Assembly: GCF_963674635.1 (NCBI RefSeq)
Contig: NZ_OY771475.1
Coordinates: 2,790,001 to 2,854,000, forward strand
Reading direction: 5' to 3'
Length of the DNA stretch: 64,000 nucleotides
From: Breoghania sp.
GTDB lineage: Bacteria; Pseudomonadota; Alphaproteobacteria; Rhizobiales; Stappiaceae
Shown here: positions 25,895-35,379 of the stretch, piece by piece
Layout: each line of letters begins with the position of its first letter
Position numbering within the stretch: position 1 is the first letter of the stretch
Made by a program: the position numbers and the translations under genes
Notes under the pieces: model-generated
What the model was told of the DNA's origin: nothing
Database searches by the model: none
The model's input: the letters and a program-made list of their open reading frames with translations, nothing else

Positions 25895-27535
25895 TTGAGC
25901 GAAGATCGCTGCAACGTCCTGCTGGTCCAGCCCCAGTTTGTGGTCGGTTCCTTCTGGAACTATCAGGCGACCTGCGAAATGATCGGCGCAAAATACCCGG
26001 CCCCGCCGCTGGGCCTGATCACCATAGCCGCCATGCTGCCGGAAAGCTGGGACATCCGGCTCGTCGACTGGAACACGCAAGATCTCGACGATGCGGACAT
26101 CGCATGGGCGGATCTCGTGATGACCGGGGGGATGCTCCCTCAGCAGCCTTCCACGCTGGCGGTCATCGAGCGCTGCAAGGCGCAAGGGGTGCCGGTGGCA
26201 GTCGGAGGCCCGGACGTCACCACCAGCCCGGACATGTATGCCCATGCGGACTTTCGGGTGACCGGCGAGGCGGAGGGCGTTCTGGAGAAGCTCGTTGAGG
26301 CGTGGCGGGCGGGCGAGCGGTCCGGCCTCTTCAATGCGGAGCGTTTCAAGGCAGACGTGACCACGACGCCGGTGCCACGCTTCGACCTTCTGAACTTCAA
26401 GGACTACACGCAGATCTGTGTGCAATATTCGCGTGGCTGCCCGTTTACCTGCGAATTCTGCGACATCATCGAGATCTATGGCCGTGTGCCGCGCACCAAG
26501 ACCACGCAGCAGATGCTGGCGGAACTTCAGGCGCTTTACGATCTCGGATATCGCGGCAATGTCGATTTCGTGGATGACAATCTGATCGGCAACAAGAAGG
26601 CGGTGAAGGCCTTCCTGCCGGAGCTGATCGCCTGGCAGAAGGCGCATAAATACCCCTTCCTGCTCTCCACAGAGGCGTCACTCAATCTCGCTGACGATCC
26701 CGACCTTCTGGAAATGATGCGCGATGCGGGCTTCTTCACCGTCTTCATCGGGATCGAGAGCCCAGACCCGGAAATCCTCAACGCCACGCGCAAGAAGCAG
26801 AACACGCGGCGCGACATCGCGGCCAGCATTCACCGCATCTATGAAGCGGGCATCTTTGTTCTGGCAGGGTTCATCGTCGGCTTCGACGAGGAGAAGGCAA
26901 GCGTGGCGGAGCCGATTTGCGGCCTCATCGAGGATGCGGCAATTCCGGTGTCCATGGCGGGACTTCTGTTCGCGCTGCCGGAGACGCAACTGACACGGCG
27001 GCTGGAGCGCGAAGGGCGGCTTCATCCCGGCCACAGTCTTGCCGAAGGCGACCTGGGCGATCAGTGCACGGCGGGGCTCAATTTCGACACGCTGCGCCCG
27101 CGCGCGGAAATCCTCAGGGACTACCGCCGGATCATCGATCACATCTATTCGCCGGAAAACTACGTCGCCCGCGTACGCCGAGTGGTGGACATGCTCGACA
27201 TGTCGGGTCCGAACGGCGAGCTTACACGTCCGCGGTTGAAAAAAGACCTGAGCGACTTCGCGCGCATCCTGTGGCACCTGACAGTCCGCATGCCCGAGCA
27301 CCGCAAGCCCTATCTGAAGCTTCTCTGGTATTGCCTGAGAACCAATCCGCGCGCGCTCAACGCCGCCATCGTCCTCTATGCGCTTTTCGTACATCTGGGC
27401 CCGTTCTCACGCTACGTGGTGAGCGAGATCGAGCGCCAGATCGAGGAGGTCGAAAGCGGCGCCTGGCAGAGACCGAAAGACAAGCCGACGACCGGCAAAC
27501 CCTGGCAAGAGCCCTCCCTTGAGGCCGCGCAATAG
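25895..27535 (+). CDS. B12-binding radical SAM protein with DUF4070 (HpnP-like superfamily)
   Basis: 546-residue protein from TTG 25895, chosen because GGGAGAACAG precedes it; upstream in-frame codons have no ribosome site. The N-terminal cobalamin-binding Rossmann domain covers about residues 8-140, the radical SAM core follows with Cys182-x3-Cys186-x2-Cys189 (CPFTCEFC), and the C-terminal part is of the DUF4070 type. This architecture includes the hopanoid C-2 methylase HpnP and several uncharacterised methylases, so the product probably methylates an unactivated carbon. No hopanoid biosynthesis gene is nearby, so the substrate is undecided. Confidence 0.85.
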   Translation: MSEDRCNVLLVQPQFVVGSFWNYQATCEMIGAKYPAPPLGLITIAAMLPESWDIRLVDWNTQDLDDADIAWADLVMTGGMLPQQPSTLAVIERCKAQGVPVAVGGPDVTTSPDMYAHADFRVTGEAEGVLEKLVEAWRAGERSGLFNAERFKADVTTTPVPRFDLLNFKDYTQICVQYSRGCPFTCEFCDIIEIYGRVPRTKTTQQMLAELQALYDLGYRGNVDFVDDNLIGNKKAVKAFLPELIAWQKAHKYPFLLSTEASLNLADDPDLLEMMRDAGFFTVFIGIESPDPEILNATRKKQNTRRDIAASIHRIYEAGIFVLAGFIVGFDEEKASVAEPICGLIEDAAIPVSMAGLLFALPETQLTRRLEREGRLHPGHSLAEGDLGDQCTAGLNFDTLRPRAEILRDYRRIIDHIYSPENYVARVRRVVDMLDMSGPNGELTRPRLKKDLSDFARILWHLTVRMPEHRKPYLKLLWYCLRTNPRALNAAIVLYALFVHLGPFSRYVVSEIERQIEEVESGAWQRPKDKPTTGKPWQEPSLEAAQ

Positions 27536-27563
27536 GCGAAACCGCTTCGGCGGCCTCCAGTGA

Positions 27564-27800
27564 TCAATCCTCACCGAGGCGATAGGGGCGAACGACTTTC
27601 CGTGTCGCGAGTTCGCGCGGTTTGGTCTCCCCGACACGATCATGGGACCGCGAGGCGCGGGCGCGAGAGGGGACGTCCTCCCCATCCCCGGCGGGCGCGC
27701 CGCCATGGGAGAGGAACCCCCGCGAACGCAAGCCCGGACGTTTGCCGTCCGGCGCTCCGGGAGCCTGGGGCTTGCCGGATTTCGGGTGCTTGTCCTTCAT
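27564..27800 (-). CDS. Small basic hypothetical protein
   Basis: Possible 78-residue protein starting MKDKHPKSGKPQAPG, with a GGAG site nine bases upstream of ATG 27800 (frame open to 27815). It is rich in Lys, Arg, Gly and Pro and predicted to be disordered; the C-terminus is ATRKVVRPYRLGED. No domain is recognised. It lies convergent to the radical SAM gene and divergent to fmt in a 496-base gap. It could be a chance open frame in GC-rich DNA. Confidence 0.4.
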   Translation of the reverse strand: MKDKHPKSGKPQAPGAPDGKRPGLRSRGFLSHGGAPAGDGEDVPSRARASRSHDRVGETKPRELATRKVVRPYRLGED

Positions 27801-27976
27801 ATCGCCGCTCTCCACCTCCCGTTCACGCGTTGCCTGCTCAACCTCTAGCCAAGGCTGCGCGCACGATCAATCCGCATCGATCATGGCCGTCAGTCCGCCT
27901 GCCTCCCACAACGCCATGACACTTTCCTCCCCCAAACGGTTGCATCCGCGCCGAAAGACGTCACATACAGGGGGTA

Positions 27977-28012
27977 GATCCGCGCCAGTTGATCCGCGCC
28001 AGTTGATCCGCC
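27977..28012. repeat. 14-bp tandem duplication upstream of fmt
   Basis: GATCCGCGCCAGTT occurs twice in direct tandem (27977-27990 and 27991-28004), followed by a partial third copy GATCCGCC. It lies 20 bases before the fmt start and looks like a slippage duplication. Confidence 0.7.
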
Positions 28013-28031
28013 GCATCGACAAGGAATACGC

Positions 28032-28970
28032 ATGTCGCTCAAAGTCGTCTTCATGGGCACCCCGGATTTTTCCGTGCCCACCCTTCTGGAAATCATCGGG
28101 CAGGGGCATGAAGTCGTCGCCTGCTATACCCAACCCCCGCGCCCCGCGGGACGCGGCATGGAAGAGCGACCGTCGCCCGTCCAGCTCAAGGCGGAAGCCT
28201 TCCACATTCCTGTCTATACGCCGACCACCCTGAAAAGCCCGATCGAGCGCGAGAGCTTCCTTTCGCATGGCGCGGATGTGGCGGTGGTGGTCGCCTATGG
28301 CCTGATCCTGCCCAAGGACATACTGGAAGCCCCGGAACATGGCTGCCTGAACCTGCATGCCTCGCTTCTGCCGCGCTGGCGCGGCGCTGCTCCGATCAAC
28401 CGTGCCATCATGGCCGGGGACACGGAAACGGGCGTTGAAGTCATGCAGATGGGCGAAGGGCTGGATACCGGCCCCATCGCCATGGCGGAAAAAATCGCCA
28501 TCGGCGCGGACATGACTGCGGGCGAACTTCACGACGCGCTTTCGCGCCTCGGTGCGGACCTGATGGGACGTGCACTCGCCGCCCTGTCGCGCGGTGCCCT
28601 TGGCACGAGCCCGCAAGCGGAAGAGGGCGTGACATACGCCGCCAAGATCTCCAAGGACGAGACCCGCATCGACTGGTCGCGCCCCGCCCAGGAGGTCCAC
28701 AACCACATTCGCGGCCTTTCCCCCTTTCCCGGCGCGTGGTGCAATTTCCCGCGCGGCGAAGGCAAGGAGGAACGCGTGAAGGTTCTTCGCAGCACGCTCG
28801 CACAAGCCCCGTCCACCGCCAAGCCTGGCGAGGTGCTTGACGAGCTGACCATTGCCTGTGGCGAGGGGGCGGTAAAGCTGGTGCAGGTCCAACGAGCCGG
28901 CAAGCGGCCGATGGAAGCAGAGGAGTTCCTGCGCGGGTCCCGCCTTGCCAAGGGCACGATACTGCCTTGA
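28032..28970 (+). CDS. fmt: Methionyl-tRNA formyltransferase
   Basis: Formylates initiator Met-tRNA using 10-formyl-tetrahydrofolate. 312 residues, the normal length. The N-terminal Rossmann-like formyltransferase domain contains the catalytic segment [20 protein letters not shown] (Asn, His) and the Asp in LDTGPI; the C-terminal OB-fold follows from about residue 205. GGA lies before the ATG. The usual partner def is not adjacent but is encoded about 11 kb away on the other strand. truA lies downstream in the same direction, as in many Rhizobiales. Confidence 0.97.
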   Translation: MSLKVVFMGTPDFSVPTLLEIIGQGHEVVACYTQPPRPAGRGMEERPSPVQLKAEAFHIPVYTPTTLKSPIERESFLSHGADVAVVVAYGLILPKDILEAPEHGCLNLHASLLPRWRGAAPINRAIMAGDTETGVEVMQMGEGLDTGPIAMAEKIAIGADMTAGELHDALSRLGADLMGRALAALSRGALGTSPQAEEGVTYAAKISKDETRIDWSRPAQEVHNHIRGLSPFPGAWCNFPRGEGKEERVKVLRSTLAQAPSTAKPGEVLDELTIACGEGAVKLVQVQRAGKRPMEAEEFLRGSRLAKGTILP

Positions 28971-29028
28971 TCATCGGGCAGGCAGTCATTCGATCTTCGT
29001 AAACGCAAATCGAAACGAGGCAAGCACG

Positions 29029-29619
29029 ATGAGCGAGCCCCAGACACCGACCGCTGAAACACACGACAGGACCGAGGCCGCCGAGGCCCCGGTCACCTCT
29101 CTCGCCTTTCGCCCCGCAGGCCCCAATGACGCGGTCCTGATCGGACGGCTGGTGCATGAGGCCTTCGAACGCGGCGATGAAACCAAACTCGTCGGCAAGC
29201 TCAGAACGAGCGACGACTTCGCGCTGGAACTGGTCGCGACAGACGGTGCGAACATTCTGGGCCATGTCCAGTTCACCCATGTCCGCCGCGCCGACGGAGC
29301 GGACACGCCCTCAATGGTGATCCTCGCCCCCTTGTCGGTGCGCCCGGACATGCAACGCAAGGGGATCGGCAGCGCGCTTGTCGAAGCGGCGCTCGACCGT
29401 TTGCGCCGTGACGGGATCGACATGGTCATGGTGCTCGGCGATCCGGCCTACTACACCCGCTTCGGCTTTTCCGCCGCGCTTGGCGAGAAATTCGATACCC
29501 CCTGGCCGGGCCCTGAATTCATGGCGATGGAGCTTCGCGAAGGGGCCGCCATCAGCCTCGGGGCAGACGATACCCCGCTCAAGCTGACCTTCCCGCAAGC
29601 CCTGGTGGCTGTCGGCTAG
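29029..29619 (+). CDS. GNAT family N-acetyltransferase (YhbS-like)
   Basis: 196-residue acetyltransferase. The acetyl-CoA pyrophosphate-binding loop is QRKGIGSALV, preceded by the beta-strand APLSVRPDM, and followed by the YYTRFGF segment typical of the YhbS group. The first 27 residues are a low-complexity acidic leader. The ATG at 29029 is the best start before that leader. It lies 58 bases after fmt on the same strand and may be co-transcribed. Substrate is unknown. Confidence 0.87.
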   Translation: MSEPQTPTAETHDRTEAAEAPVTSLAFRPAGPNDAVLIGRLVHEAFERGDETKLVGKLRTSDDFALELVATDGANILGHVQFTHVRRADGADTPSMVILAPLSVRPDMQRKGIGSALVEAALDRLRRDGIDMVMVLGDPAYYTRFGFSAALGEKFDTPWPGPEFMAMELREGAAISLGADDTPLKLTFPQALVAVG

Positions 29620-29697
29620 CCCGTTTGGCGCAAAGATCGCGAACAGGGTCGGCAAGTCCTCGTTGTGGCAAGCGTTAAGGTGAATTAACCTTGCGAG

Positions 29698-30483
29698 ATG
29701 ACGCATATCGATCACCGCTCGGCCCTGCTCATCCTGCTGCCGCTCGTGCTTGTCTTCCTGGCCGGGCTTGCAGCGGGCGTCGCCGCGATTTTTCTGGTCT
29801 GCAACATCTCGCTGCTTCACAGGATCTGGGAGCGGGCACAGGTCGTGTCATTCGCGCTCTCCGTGGCCCTGTCCCTCAGCCTGTCGGTGCTGATCGGTTC
29901 CGTGCTTTCCGGCCTGTTGCTGAAACTGGGGATCTTCGGCGACGAGGTCTACGTGCCGGAGAGCTTTCCCGTTTTCCTTCTGCGCCCGGCGCTGGAGTTC
30001 TTCGTGATCATGCTGGCGGCCCTCATCGTGGCGGTTTTCGCATTCGGCTTCGTGCGGCACTCCTCCGAACTGGTGCAAAGGATCGTCGTGCCCCTCGCCT
30101 TTCTCGTCGCCTTCATCGTCGCCTTGTCACTTGCAAAGACCTGGTCGAGCTATCTGATCCTTGCCAGCCAGTTCGACACCGAGACATTCGCAGGCACGCT
30201 TTACAAGATGATCTCCAGCGAATTCGCAGGGATTTTCAGTTCTCTGGCTGGGATCGGCGATGCGCTGGCGCGCCATCAGGGCGGCACGTTCTCGCGCCTG
30301 TTCCAGATGATCGGTGGGGAGATCGACAGCCTCTGGGTCATGGTGCGCAACGCGGGCGGCAACCAGTTCGTGCTTGTTGAGAGTTTTCCCGTCATCTTCG
30401 CGGTGTCGTCGCTCGTCTCACTCGTTTATATGGTGCTGCGCTGGCCGTTCACGGCTTTCGCGCACGCCAAAGACGACACCTGA
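29698..30483 (+). CDS. Conserved integral membrane protein, unknown function
   Basis: 261-residue hydrophobic protein with about five predicted transmembrane helices (approximately 10-33, 48-72, 98-120, 126-147 and 228-250) and a long, moderately hydrophilic loop (about 150-225). No recognisable transport or enzyme motif. It sits between a GNAT gene and truA, 18 bases before truA, so it is probably in the same transcript. I do not recognise the family. Confidence 0.75.
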   Translation: MTHIDHRSALLILLPLVLVFLAGLAAGVAAIFLVCNISLLHRIWERAQVVSFALSVALSLSLSVLIGSVLSGLLLKLGIFGDEVYVPESFPVFLLRPALEFFVIMLAALIVAVFAFGFVRHSSELVQRIVVPLAFLVAFIVALSLAKTWSSYLILASQFDTETFAGTLYKMISSEFAGIFSSLAGIGDALARHQGGTFSRLFQMIGGEIDSLWVMVRNAGGNQFVLVESFPVIFAVSSLVSLVYMVLRWPFTAFAHAKDDT

Positions 30484-30501
30484 TCAGAACACGACGCCCC
30501 C

Positions 30502-31239
30502 TTGCCCCGTTACAAGCTCACCATCGAATATGACGGCACCGCCTTTGTCGGCTGGCAACGCCAGGAACACGACATGTCGGTGCAACAGGCCATCGAAGAG
30601 GCCCTTGCCGCCTTCACGGGCGAGACACCGGGCATTCGCGGGGCCGGTCGCACGGATGCAGGTGTCCACGCGACGGGCCAGGTCGCCCATGTGGACCTTT
30701 CGCGCGACTGGGAGGCGGACAAGATCCGCGAAGCCACGAATGCGCATCTGCGCCAGCACGCGGTCGCCATCGTGACGAGCGAGAAGGTTGCGGACGATTT
30801 CGATGCGCGCTTTTCGGCCCGCAAGCGGCACTATCTCTATCGCATCATCGACCGTCGCGCGCCGCTGGCGCTGGAGCGCCACCGTGCATGGCATGTGCGC
30901 CACCGTCTCGATGCGGACGCGATGCACGCAGCCGCGCAGTGCTTTCTGGGCAAGCACGATTTCACCACCTTCCGCGCCAGCCAGTGCCAGGCCAAAAGCC
31001 CCGTGAAGACACTCGATGCCTTCTCCGTTTCGCGCGAGGGCGACGTGATCAATCTCCGATGCTCGGCGCGTTCGTTCCTGCACAATCAGGTACGCTCGAT
31101 GGTCGGCTCGCTGAAGCTGGTCGGGGAGGGAAAGTGGAGCGCGCAGGATCTGGCCGATGCCCTTGCAGCCGCCGACCGGACGGCCTGCGGCCCGGTCTGC
31201 CCGCCGGACGGGCTTTACCTGACGCAGGTCGACTACTGA
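30502..31239 (+). CDS. truA: tRNA pseudouridine(38-40) synthase
   Basis: Converts U38, U39 and U40 in the tRNA anticodon arm to pseudouridine. 245 residues. The catalytic Asp52 is in GRTDAGVHA and the typical N-terminus [20 protein letters not shown] starts at a TTG codon (30502); no ATG or GTG fits. The conserved [13 protein letters not shown] near the C-terminus is present. No good ribosome site is seen, so expression may depend on coupling to the upstream membrane-protein gene that ends 18 bases earlier. Confidence 0.96.
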   Translation: MPRYKLTIEYDGTAFVGWQRQEHDMSVQQAIEEALAAFTGETPGIRGAGRTDAGVHATGQVAHVDLSRDWEADKIREATNAHLRQHAVAIVTSEKVADDFDARFSARKRHYLYRIIDRRAPLALERHRAWHVRHRLDADAMHAAAQCFLGKHDFTTFRASQCQAKSPVKTLDAFSVSREGDVINLRCSARSFLHNQVRSMVGSLKLVGEGKWSAQDLADALAAADRTACGPVCPPDGLYLTQVDY

Positions 31240-31258
31240 GAAAGGCCGCGGCTGCGGC

Positions 31259-31855
31259 TCAGCCGCCCACGAAAATCCGGGCGGCCAGCATTTCAAGCAC
31301 GATCGACAGCATGGTGTCGAAGGCAACAATGCCCGCGGCAAACGCGATACCGGATTCAAACGTGATATGGGCGGCGCGAAACCGAAGGAAAAAGGTCATG
31401 CCGGTCGCGAACAATGTCACAAAGGCGAAAGCCTCGGAATTGAAGATACCCGCCTTGTAGATCAGCGCGGCGAAGGCGAGCGGCACGATCGCAACCATCT
31501 CCACCCAGTTGCGAACGACGATGTACTGCACGAACTTCTGCCCGATCCCCAGGGGCGCTGCCAAGATGGCAAGCACCAGCGGGAAAGCGAACCAGTTCAG
31601 CGCGAGCATGAGGAGCGTGGCGACAAGCGACAGGTCCACGCCGCCCTCAGGAACGTCCACCATCTCTTCAAGATAGACATCCACCTGCGCGCTTGTGATG
31701 AGCAGGTAGGGAGCGGCGATCAGCACGACAAGCAGAAACGATCGCCAGAAGCCGCCAATGGACGCATCGAACCCGCGCAAGCCCTCCGGATCCCCTTTGA
31801 AGAGATACCAGACGCCCAAAACGGAGTTGCGGATCTCTGCGCCGCTGAAAATCAT
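31259..31855 (-). CDS. Membrane protein, unknown function, coupled to dapE
   Basis: 198-residue integral membrane protein with about five helices, including RSFLLVVLIAAPYLLITSA, a long helix around residue 90 and two near the C-terminus. ATG 31855 lies 4 bases after the dapE stop, so it is translationally coupled to dapE. The N-terminus (VLGVWYLFKGDPEGLRGFDAS) is shared with proteins next to dapE in other Rhizobiales, as far as I recall. No catalytic motif is visible. Confidence 0.75.
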   Translation of the reverse strand: MIFSGAEIRNSVLGVWYLFKGDPEGLRGFDASIGGFWRSFLLVVLIAAPYLLITSAQVDVYLEEMVDVPEGGVDLSLVATLLMLALNWFAFPLVLAILAAPLGIGQKFVQYIVVRNWVEMVAIVPLAFAALIYKAGIFNSEAFAFVTLFATGMTFFLRFRAAHITFESGIAFAAGIVAFDTMLSIVLEMLAARIFVGG

Positions 31856-31859
31856 AGGA

Positions 31860-33059
31860 TCAAACCTTGAAATAATCGGAGAGGAAACGCCGGTAGATGG
31901 CTGCGAGCCGGTCAAGGTCGTCGGTGGCCACGCATTCATCGACCTGGTGCATCGTCTGGCCGACAAGTCCGAATTCCACGACGGGACAATAGTTCTTGAT
32001 GAAGCGCGCATCCGACGTGCCGCCGCCGGTCGACAGCTCCGGCTTGCGCCCGATCTCCGCTTCGATCGCCGCGCTCAGCGTCTCGATCAGAGCGGCGTCG
32101 TTGGTCAGGAAACTGTCGCTTCCATCCTCGCGAATGGCAAGATCCCAGGAGAGTTCCTCATCAGCCACCTCGCCCAGGGCCGCCTTGATGCGCGCGGCCA
32201 GACTGGTGCGGGTCCACGTATCGTTGAAGCGCACATTGAAGCGCGCGCTTGCCGATTGCGGGATGACGTTGAAGGCCGGATTGCCGGTATCGATGGAAAC
32301 GATTTCCAGATTGGAGGGCTGGAAGCGCTCATTGCCCTCGTCGAGCACGAGATCCTCCAGTGCCGCGCAAAGCCGGATCAGTCCGGGGATCGGATTATCG
32401 GCCAGATGCGGATAGGCGACATGGCCCTGACGGCCGGTGACCGTAACGGTTCCCGACAAAGAGCCGCGCCTTCCCACCTTAATTGCATCGCCAAGATGGT
32501 CCGGGTTGGTCGGCTCGCCAACAATACAGGCATCGAACGTCTCGCCGCGCTGCGCGCACCATTCCAGAAGCTTGACCGTGCCGTTGACGGCGGGCCCCTC
32601 CTCGTCGCCCGTTATCAGGAAGGAGATCGTTCCGGCGAACTCATTTCCCTTTTCGGCAAGATAGTCGAGAGCCGCGGCGGCAAAGGCAGCGACACCGCCC
32701 TTCATGTCGACAGCGCCGCGCCCATGCAGAAACCCGCCGGATATTTCGCCGGCAAACGGCCCATGCGCCCAGCTCGCCTCATCTCCCGCCGGCACCACAT
32801 CGGTGTGGCCGGCAAAGACCACATGCGGCGCGCCGGACCCGATGCGGGCAAAGAGGTTTTCGACATCCGGCGTACCGGGAGCCGTGAAGGTCACGCGGTG
32901 CACCTCAAAGCCCGCGTCTTCGAGCAATTGCCCCAGAAACGCGAGCGCACCTCCCTCCGTGGGGGTGACACTCGGACACCGGATCAGGTCACGCGCGATG
33001 CGGATGGCGGGGGACAAGGCGTTGTCGGAACCGGAGGGGGCGGGCGTTGCGGCGGTCAT
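31860..33059 (-). CDS. dapE: Succinyl-diaminopimelate desuccinylase
   Basis: Zinc peptidase-family enzyme that hydrolyses N-succinyl-LL-diaminopimelate in lysine and peptidoglycan-precursor synthesis. 399 residues. Metal and catalytic motifs are [11 protein letters not shown] (His, Asp), the bridging Asp in AVDMKGG, and ITGDEEGPA (Glu-Glu). The N-terminus [20 protein letters not shown] is typical. It shares the window with dapD, about 2.3 kb away on the same strand but separated by other units. The succinylase branch of the pathway is therefore in use. Confidence 0.97.
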   Translation of the reverse strand: MTAATPAPSGSDNALSPAIRIARDLIRCPSVTPTEGGALAFLGQLLEDAGFEVHRVTFTAPGTPDVENLFARIGSGAPHVVFAGHTDVVPAGDEASWAHGPFAGEISGGFLHGRGAVDMKGGVAAFAAAALDYLAEKGNEFAGTISFLITGDEEGPAVNGTVKLLEWCAQRGETFDACIVGEPTNPDHLGDAIKVGRRGSLSGTVTVTGRQGHVAYPHLADNPIPGLIRLCAALEDLVLDEGNERFQPSNLEIVSIDTGNPAFNVIPQSASARFNVRFNDTWTRTSLAARIKAALGEVADEELSWDLAIREDGSDSFLTNDAALIETLSAAIEAEIGRKPELSTGGGTSDARFIKNYCPVVEFGLVGQTMHQVDECVATDDLDRLAAIYRRFLSDYFKV

Positions 33060-33153
33060 GAACTTTCCTGCGGCTTCAGCCGACGAAAAGTCGACTCGAA
33101 CGGATATCTTGTAGCAAATTTCGCGCGAAGAAACCGCGCCCTCGCGGCGAGAC

Positions 33154-33582
33154 CTACTGGTTGGGCGCCCAGCCGAAACGGTTCGGCCCCGGATCTCCGG
33201 CCTTCAGCCCGACGCCGAACAGAACCAGAAAATTGATCAGCGGCACGACCCAGAGCAGGGCAATAAGACCCGGCCAGCCAAAGTCGCGGGCGCGCTTGGC
33301 GATCAGCACGAAGAACACCCACTGGAACAGCAGCAGAATGAACATGGCAATCGGGCCTGTGCCAGTCATCACCACGTGATCAACGCCGTCCGCGCCGGTC
33401 TGGATAACCATCATGCCTTCCCACAGGGGCCGCAGCGAAAAATTGATGCAGGTCAGCACCGCGAGTGCCAGCCAATAGGCCTGCCGCGAGATACGCCCGG
33501 TCGGGCTGAAAAACAGGGCGGCGAGCTTCATGGGGCTGGCCGGCGCGATCGGTTGGTCGTTCATCGGAGCATTCTGTTCCAT
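33154..33582 (-). CDS. DUF805 family membrane protein
   Basis: 142 residues from ATG 33582 (an internal ATG at 33564 is also possible). Four hydrophobic helices and the motif [15 protein letters not shown] and [15 protein letters not shown] identify the DUF805/YhaH family of small inner-membrane proteins of unknown function. It lies 94 bases upstream of dapE on the same strand and might be co-transcribed with it. Confidence 0.85.
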   Translation of the reverse strand: MEQNAPMNDQPIAPASPMKLAALFFSPTGRISRQAYWLALAVLTCINFSLRPLWEGMMVIQTGADGVDHVVMTGTGPIAMFILLLFQWVFFVLIAKRARDFGWPGLIALLWVVPLINFLVLFGVGLKAGDPGPNRFGWAPNQ

Positions 33583-33666
33583 GGGTGAAGACTTGCAAAA
33601 AACGCTGCGCAAGCTGCGCCCCTACGGGCGCTTGAAAGCGTTACCTATTGTCGATACCCGTCGGAC

Positions 33667-34518
33667 TCAAGGGGTATGTGGCAACTCGCCCGTCCCGGGC
33701 CTGGCGTTATGGATCGTATCACTCAGCCAGTCGACCGCCGACCGGACAGCCGGGCGCTCTTTCATGTCCTCATGCACGACTAGCCACAACGGACGTTCCA
33801 CATGAACCGATGGGTCCAGGGCCACAACCCCAGGCGTTGTCGCGATCATGTATTCCGGCAACATCGCTGCGCCGAGCCCCCTTTGAACCGCCCGGGTGAT
33901 GGAGGACAGCGAGACGATGCGCGCCACAGGAGCAGCATTGCCGAAACGCGCCATGATTGTCGCGATCTCCGGCAGGTCATCCATATCCCGTTCATAGGCG
34001 ATGAACTCCGTGGGATCGGTTCCCTCCCGCCCGGCCAGAATGAACCGCAGACGCCCGATGCGGCGCGCCACCAGCCTGCCGCGATCAGGTCGCTGCAGGC
34101 GAATGGAAATATCCGCTTCACGCCTCGCGAGCGAAACCGTCTCATTCGAACCGACAAGCTCCATCACGATCCCCGGATGGCGCGCCACGAATTCCGACAG
34201 CCGCGGGGCGATCATGTGTTCGATGACCGTCATGACCGTACTGACCCGTACCGTCGCCGGTGCGGAGCTGATCTTGGTGCCGGACGCGGCCAGCGCGCGC
34301 TCCATGGCCTCCCCCGCCTCCACGATGGCGCGACCGGCTGCGGTCGGCTCAAGTTTGCGCTCTATGCGCCGAAACAGGGTCGACCCCGCGGCCAGCTCCG
34401 CCGCGGCGAGCCTGCGGGAAATGGTCGTTTCATTCACGCCCAAGGCGCGCGCGGCGCCCGCGACCGTGCCCGCGCGTGCAAGGACCAGCACCAGATGATG
34501 ATCGTTCCATGTCAGCAT
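33667..34518 (-). CDS. LysR-family transcriptional regulator
   Basis: 283 residues from ATG 34518. The N-terminal winged HTH is NDHHLVLVLARAGTVAGAARALGVNETTISRRL (about residues 5-37); the two-lobed effector domain follows. The HTH is of the GcvA/variant subgroup common in alphaproteobacteria. It is divergent from an isochorismatase-family gene with a 113-base gap, the standard regulator-target arrangement. A CTGCA-N4-TGCAG palindrome lies immediately upstream of its start. Confidence 0.9.
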   Translation of the reverse strand: MLTWNDHHLVLVLARAGTVAGAARALGVNETTISRRLAAAELAAGSTLFRRIERKLEPTAAGRAIVEAGEAMERALAASGTKISSAPATVRVSTVMTVIEHMIAPRLSEFVARHPGIVMELVGSNETVSLARREADISIRLQRPDRGRLVARRIGRLRFILAGREGTDPTEFIAYERDMDDLPEIATIMARFGNAAPVARIVSLSSITRAVQRGLGAAMLPEYMIATTPGVVALDPSVHVERPLWLVVHEDMKERPAVRSAVDWLSDTIHNARPGTGELPHTP

Positions 34519-34519
34519 G

Positions 34520-34533
34520 CTGCATATTTGCAG
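34520..34533. promoter_or_regulatory. Candidate LysR operator
   Basis: Palindrome CTGCA-TATT-TGCAG, adjacent to the LysR start codon in the divergent intergenic region. Its position suits autoregulation; assignment to this regulator is inference. Confidence 0.4.
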
Positions 34534-34631
34534 GTTTGAACCGCACAAGCGAGGCGTTTTCGCAAGGCCTTTGACAGCCTATGGTTCATGCAATGCCGCA
34601 GGGCGAGACTATTCAGAGAGAGACATACGGA

Positions 34632-35243
34632 ATGCTATCCACGTTCCAGACCATGCCCAGGACGCTGCGGGATCTCGCCGGCCTGCCGAAATGGCAACAT
34701 CCGGCGCCCGGAGAGGCGGCGGTGCTGCTGATCGATGCGCAGGAGGAATACCGCTCAGGAGCATTGGCGCTTGGAGACATCACCTCGGCGCTGGGCGAGA
34801 TCGTCAACCTGCGCCGGCGAGCGCGGGAGCTGGGGTTACCGGTCCTTCATGTCCGGCATGTGGGCCCGCCAGGCGGCCTTTTCGACGTTGAGGGACATGG
34901 CGGGGCCTTTTGCGCGCAAGCGGAGCCTCTGGCCGGAGAACACGTGATCGACAAGCGCCTGCCGAACGCCTTTACCGGCACCGATCTGGCCACCAGGCTG
35001 GACGCGCTCAGCATCAAGCGCATCATCGTCGCCGGGTTCATGACGCATATGTGCGTCTCTTCCACGGTGCGCGGCGCGCTTGATCTGGGACTGGAGGCCG
35101 CGGTTATCGCCGATAGCTGCGCAACCCGGGCACTGCCCAGCCATGACGGCGGAGAGATTTCGGCGAGGGATATGCACCGCGCCGCACTTGCCGCCATGTC
35201 CGACCGTTTCGCCTGTATCCTGCCGACATCCGACGAAATCTGA
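34632..35243 (+). CDS. Isochorismatase-family cysteine hydrolase
   Basis: 203-residue hydrolase from ATG 34632 (in-frame ATGs upstream lack a better ribosome site). The catalytic triad is complete: Asp35 in LLIDAQEEY, Lys108 in DKRLPNAF and Cys141 in FMTHMCVSSTVR. The family includes isochorismatases, nicotinamidases and N-carbamoyl amidohydrolases; which one this is cannot be told. It is divergent from a LysR gene that probably controls it. A strong terminator follows. Confidence 0.9.
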   Translation: MLSTFQTMPRTLRDLAGLPKWQHPAPGEAAVLLIDAQEEYRSGALALGDITSALGEIVNLRRRARELGLPVLHVRHVGPPGGLFDVEGHGGAFCAQAEPLAGEHVIDKRLPNAFTGTDLATRLDALSIKRIIVAGFMTHMCVSSTVRGALDLGLEAAVIADSCATRALPSHDGGEISARDMHRAALAAMSDRFACILPTSDEI

Positions 35244-35294
35244 CTGGCGTCTTATGGCGCGGGGGCTCGCCCCTCGCCCCTGCGATCAGACCAA

Positions 35295-35326
35295 AAAACC
35301 CGGGGCCGCGCGCAGCCCCGGGTTTT
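35295..35326. terminator. Bidirectional intrinsic terminator
   Basis: 12-bp stem AAAACCCGGGGC / GCCCCGGGTTTT with an 8-nt loop and T-runs in both directions. It lies between the isochorismatase-family gene and convergent dapD. Confidence 0.92.
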
Positions 35327-35379
35327 CTTGTTCAATCGCCATGATCAACCGTCATCGCGGCAAAGGCGCAAGGCGCGCG

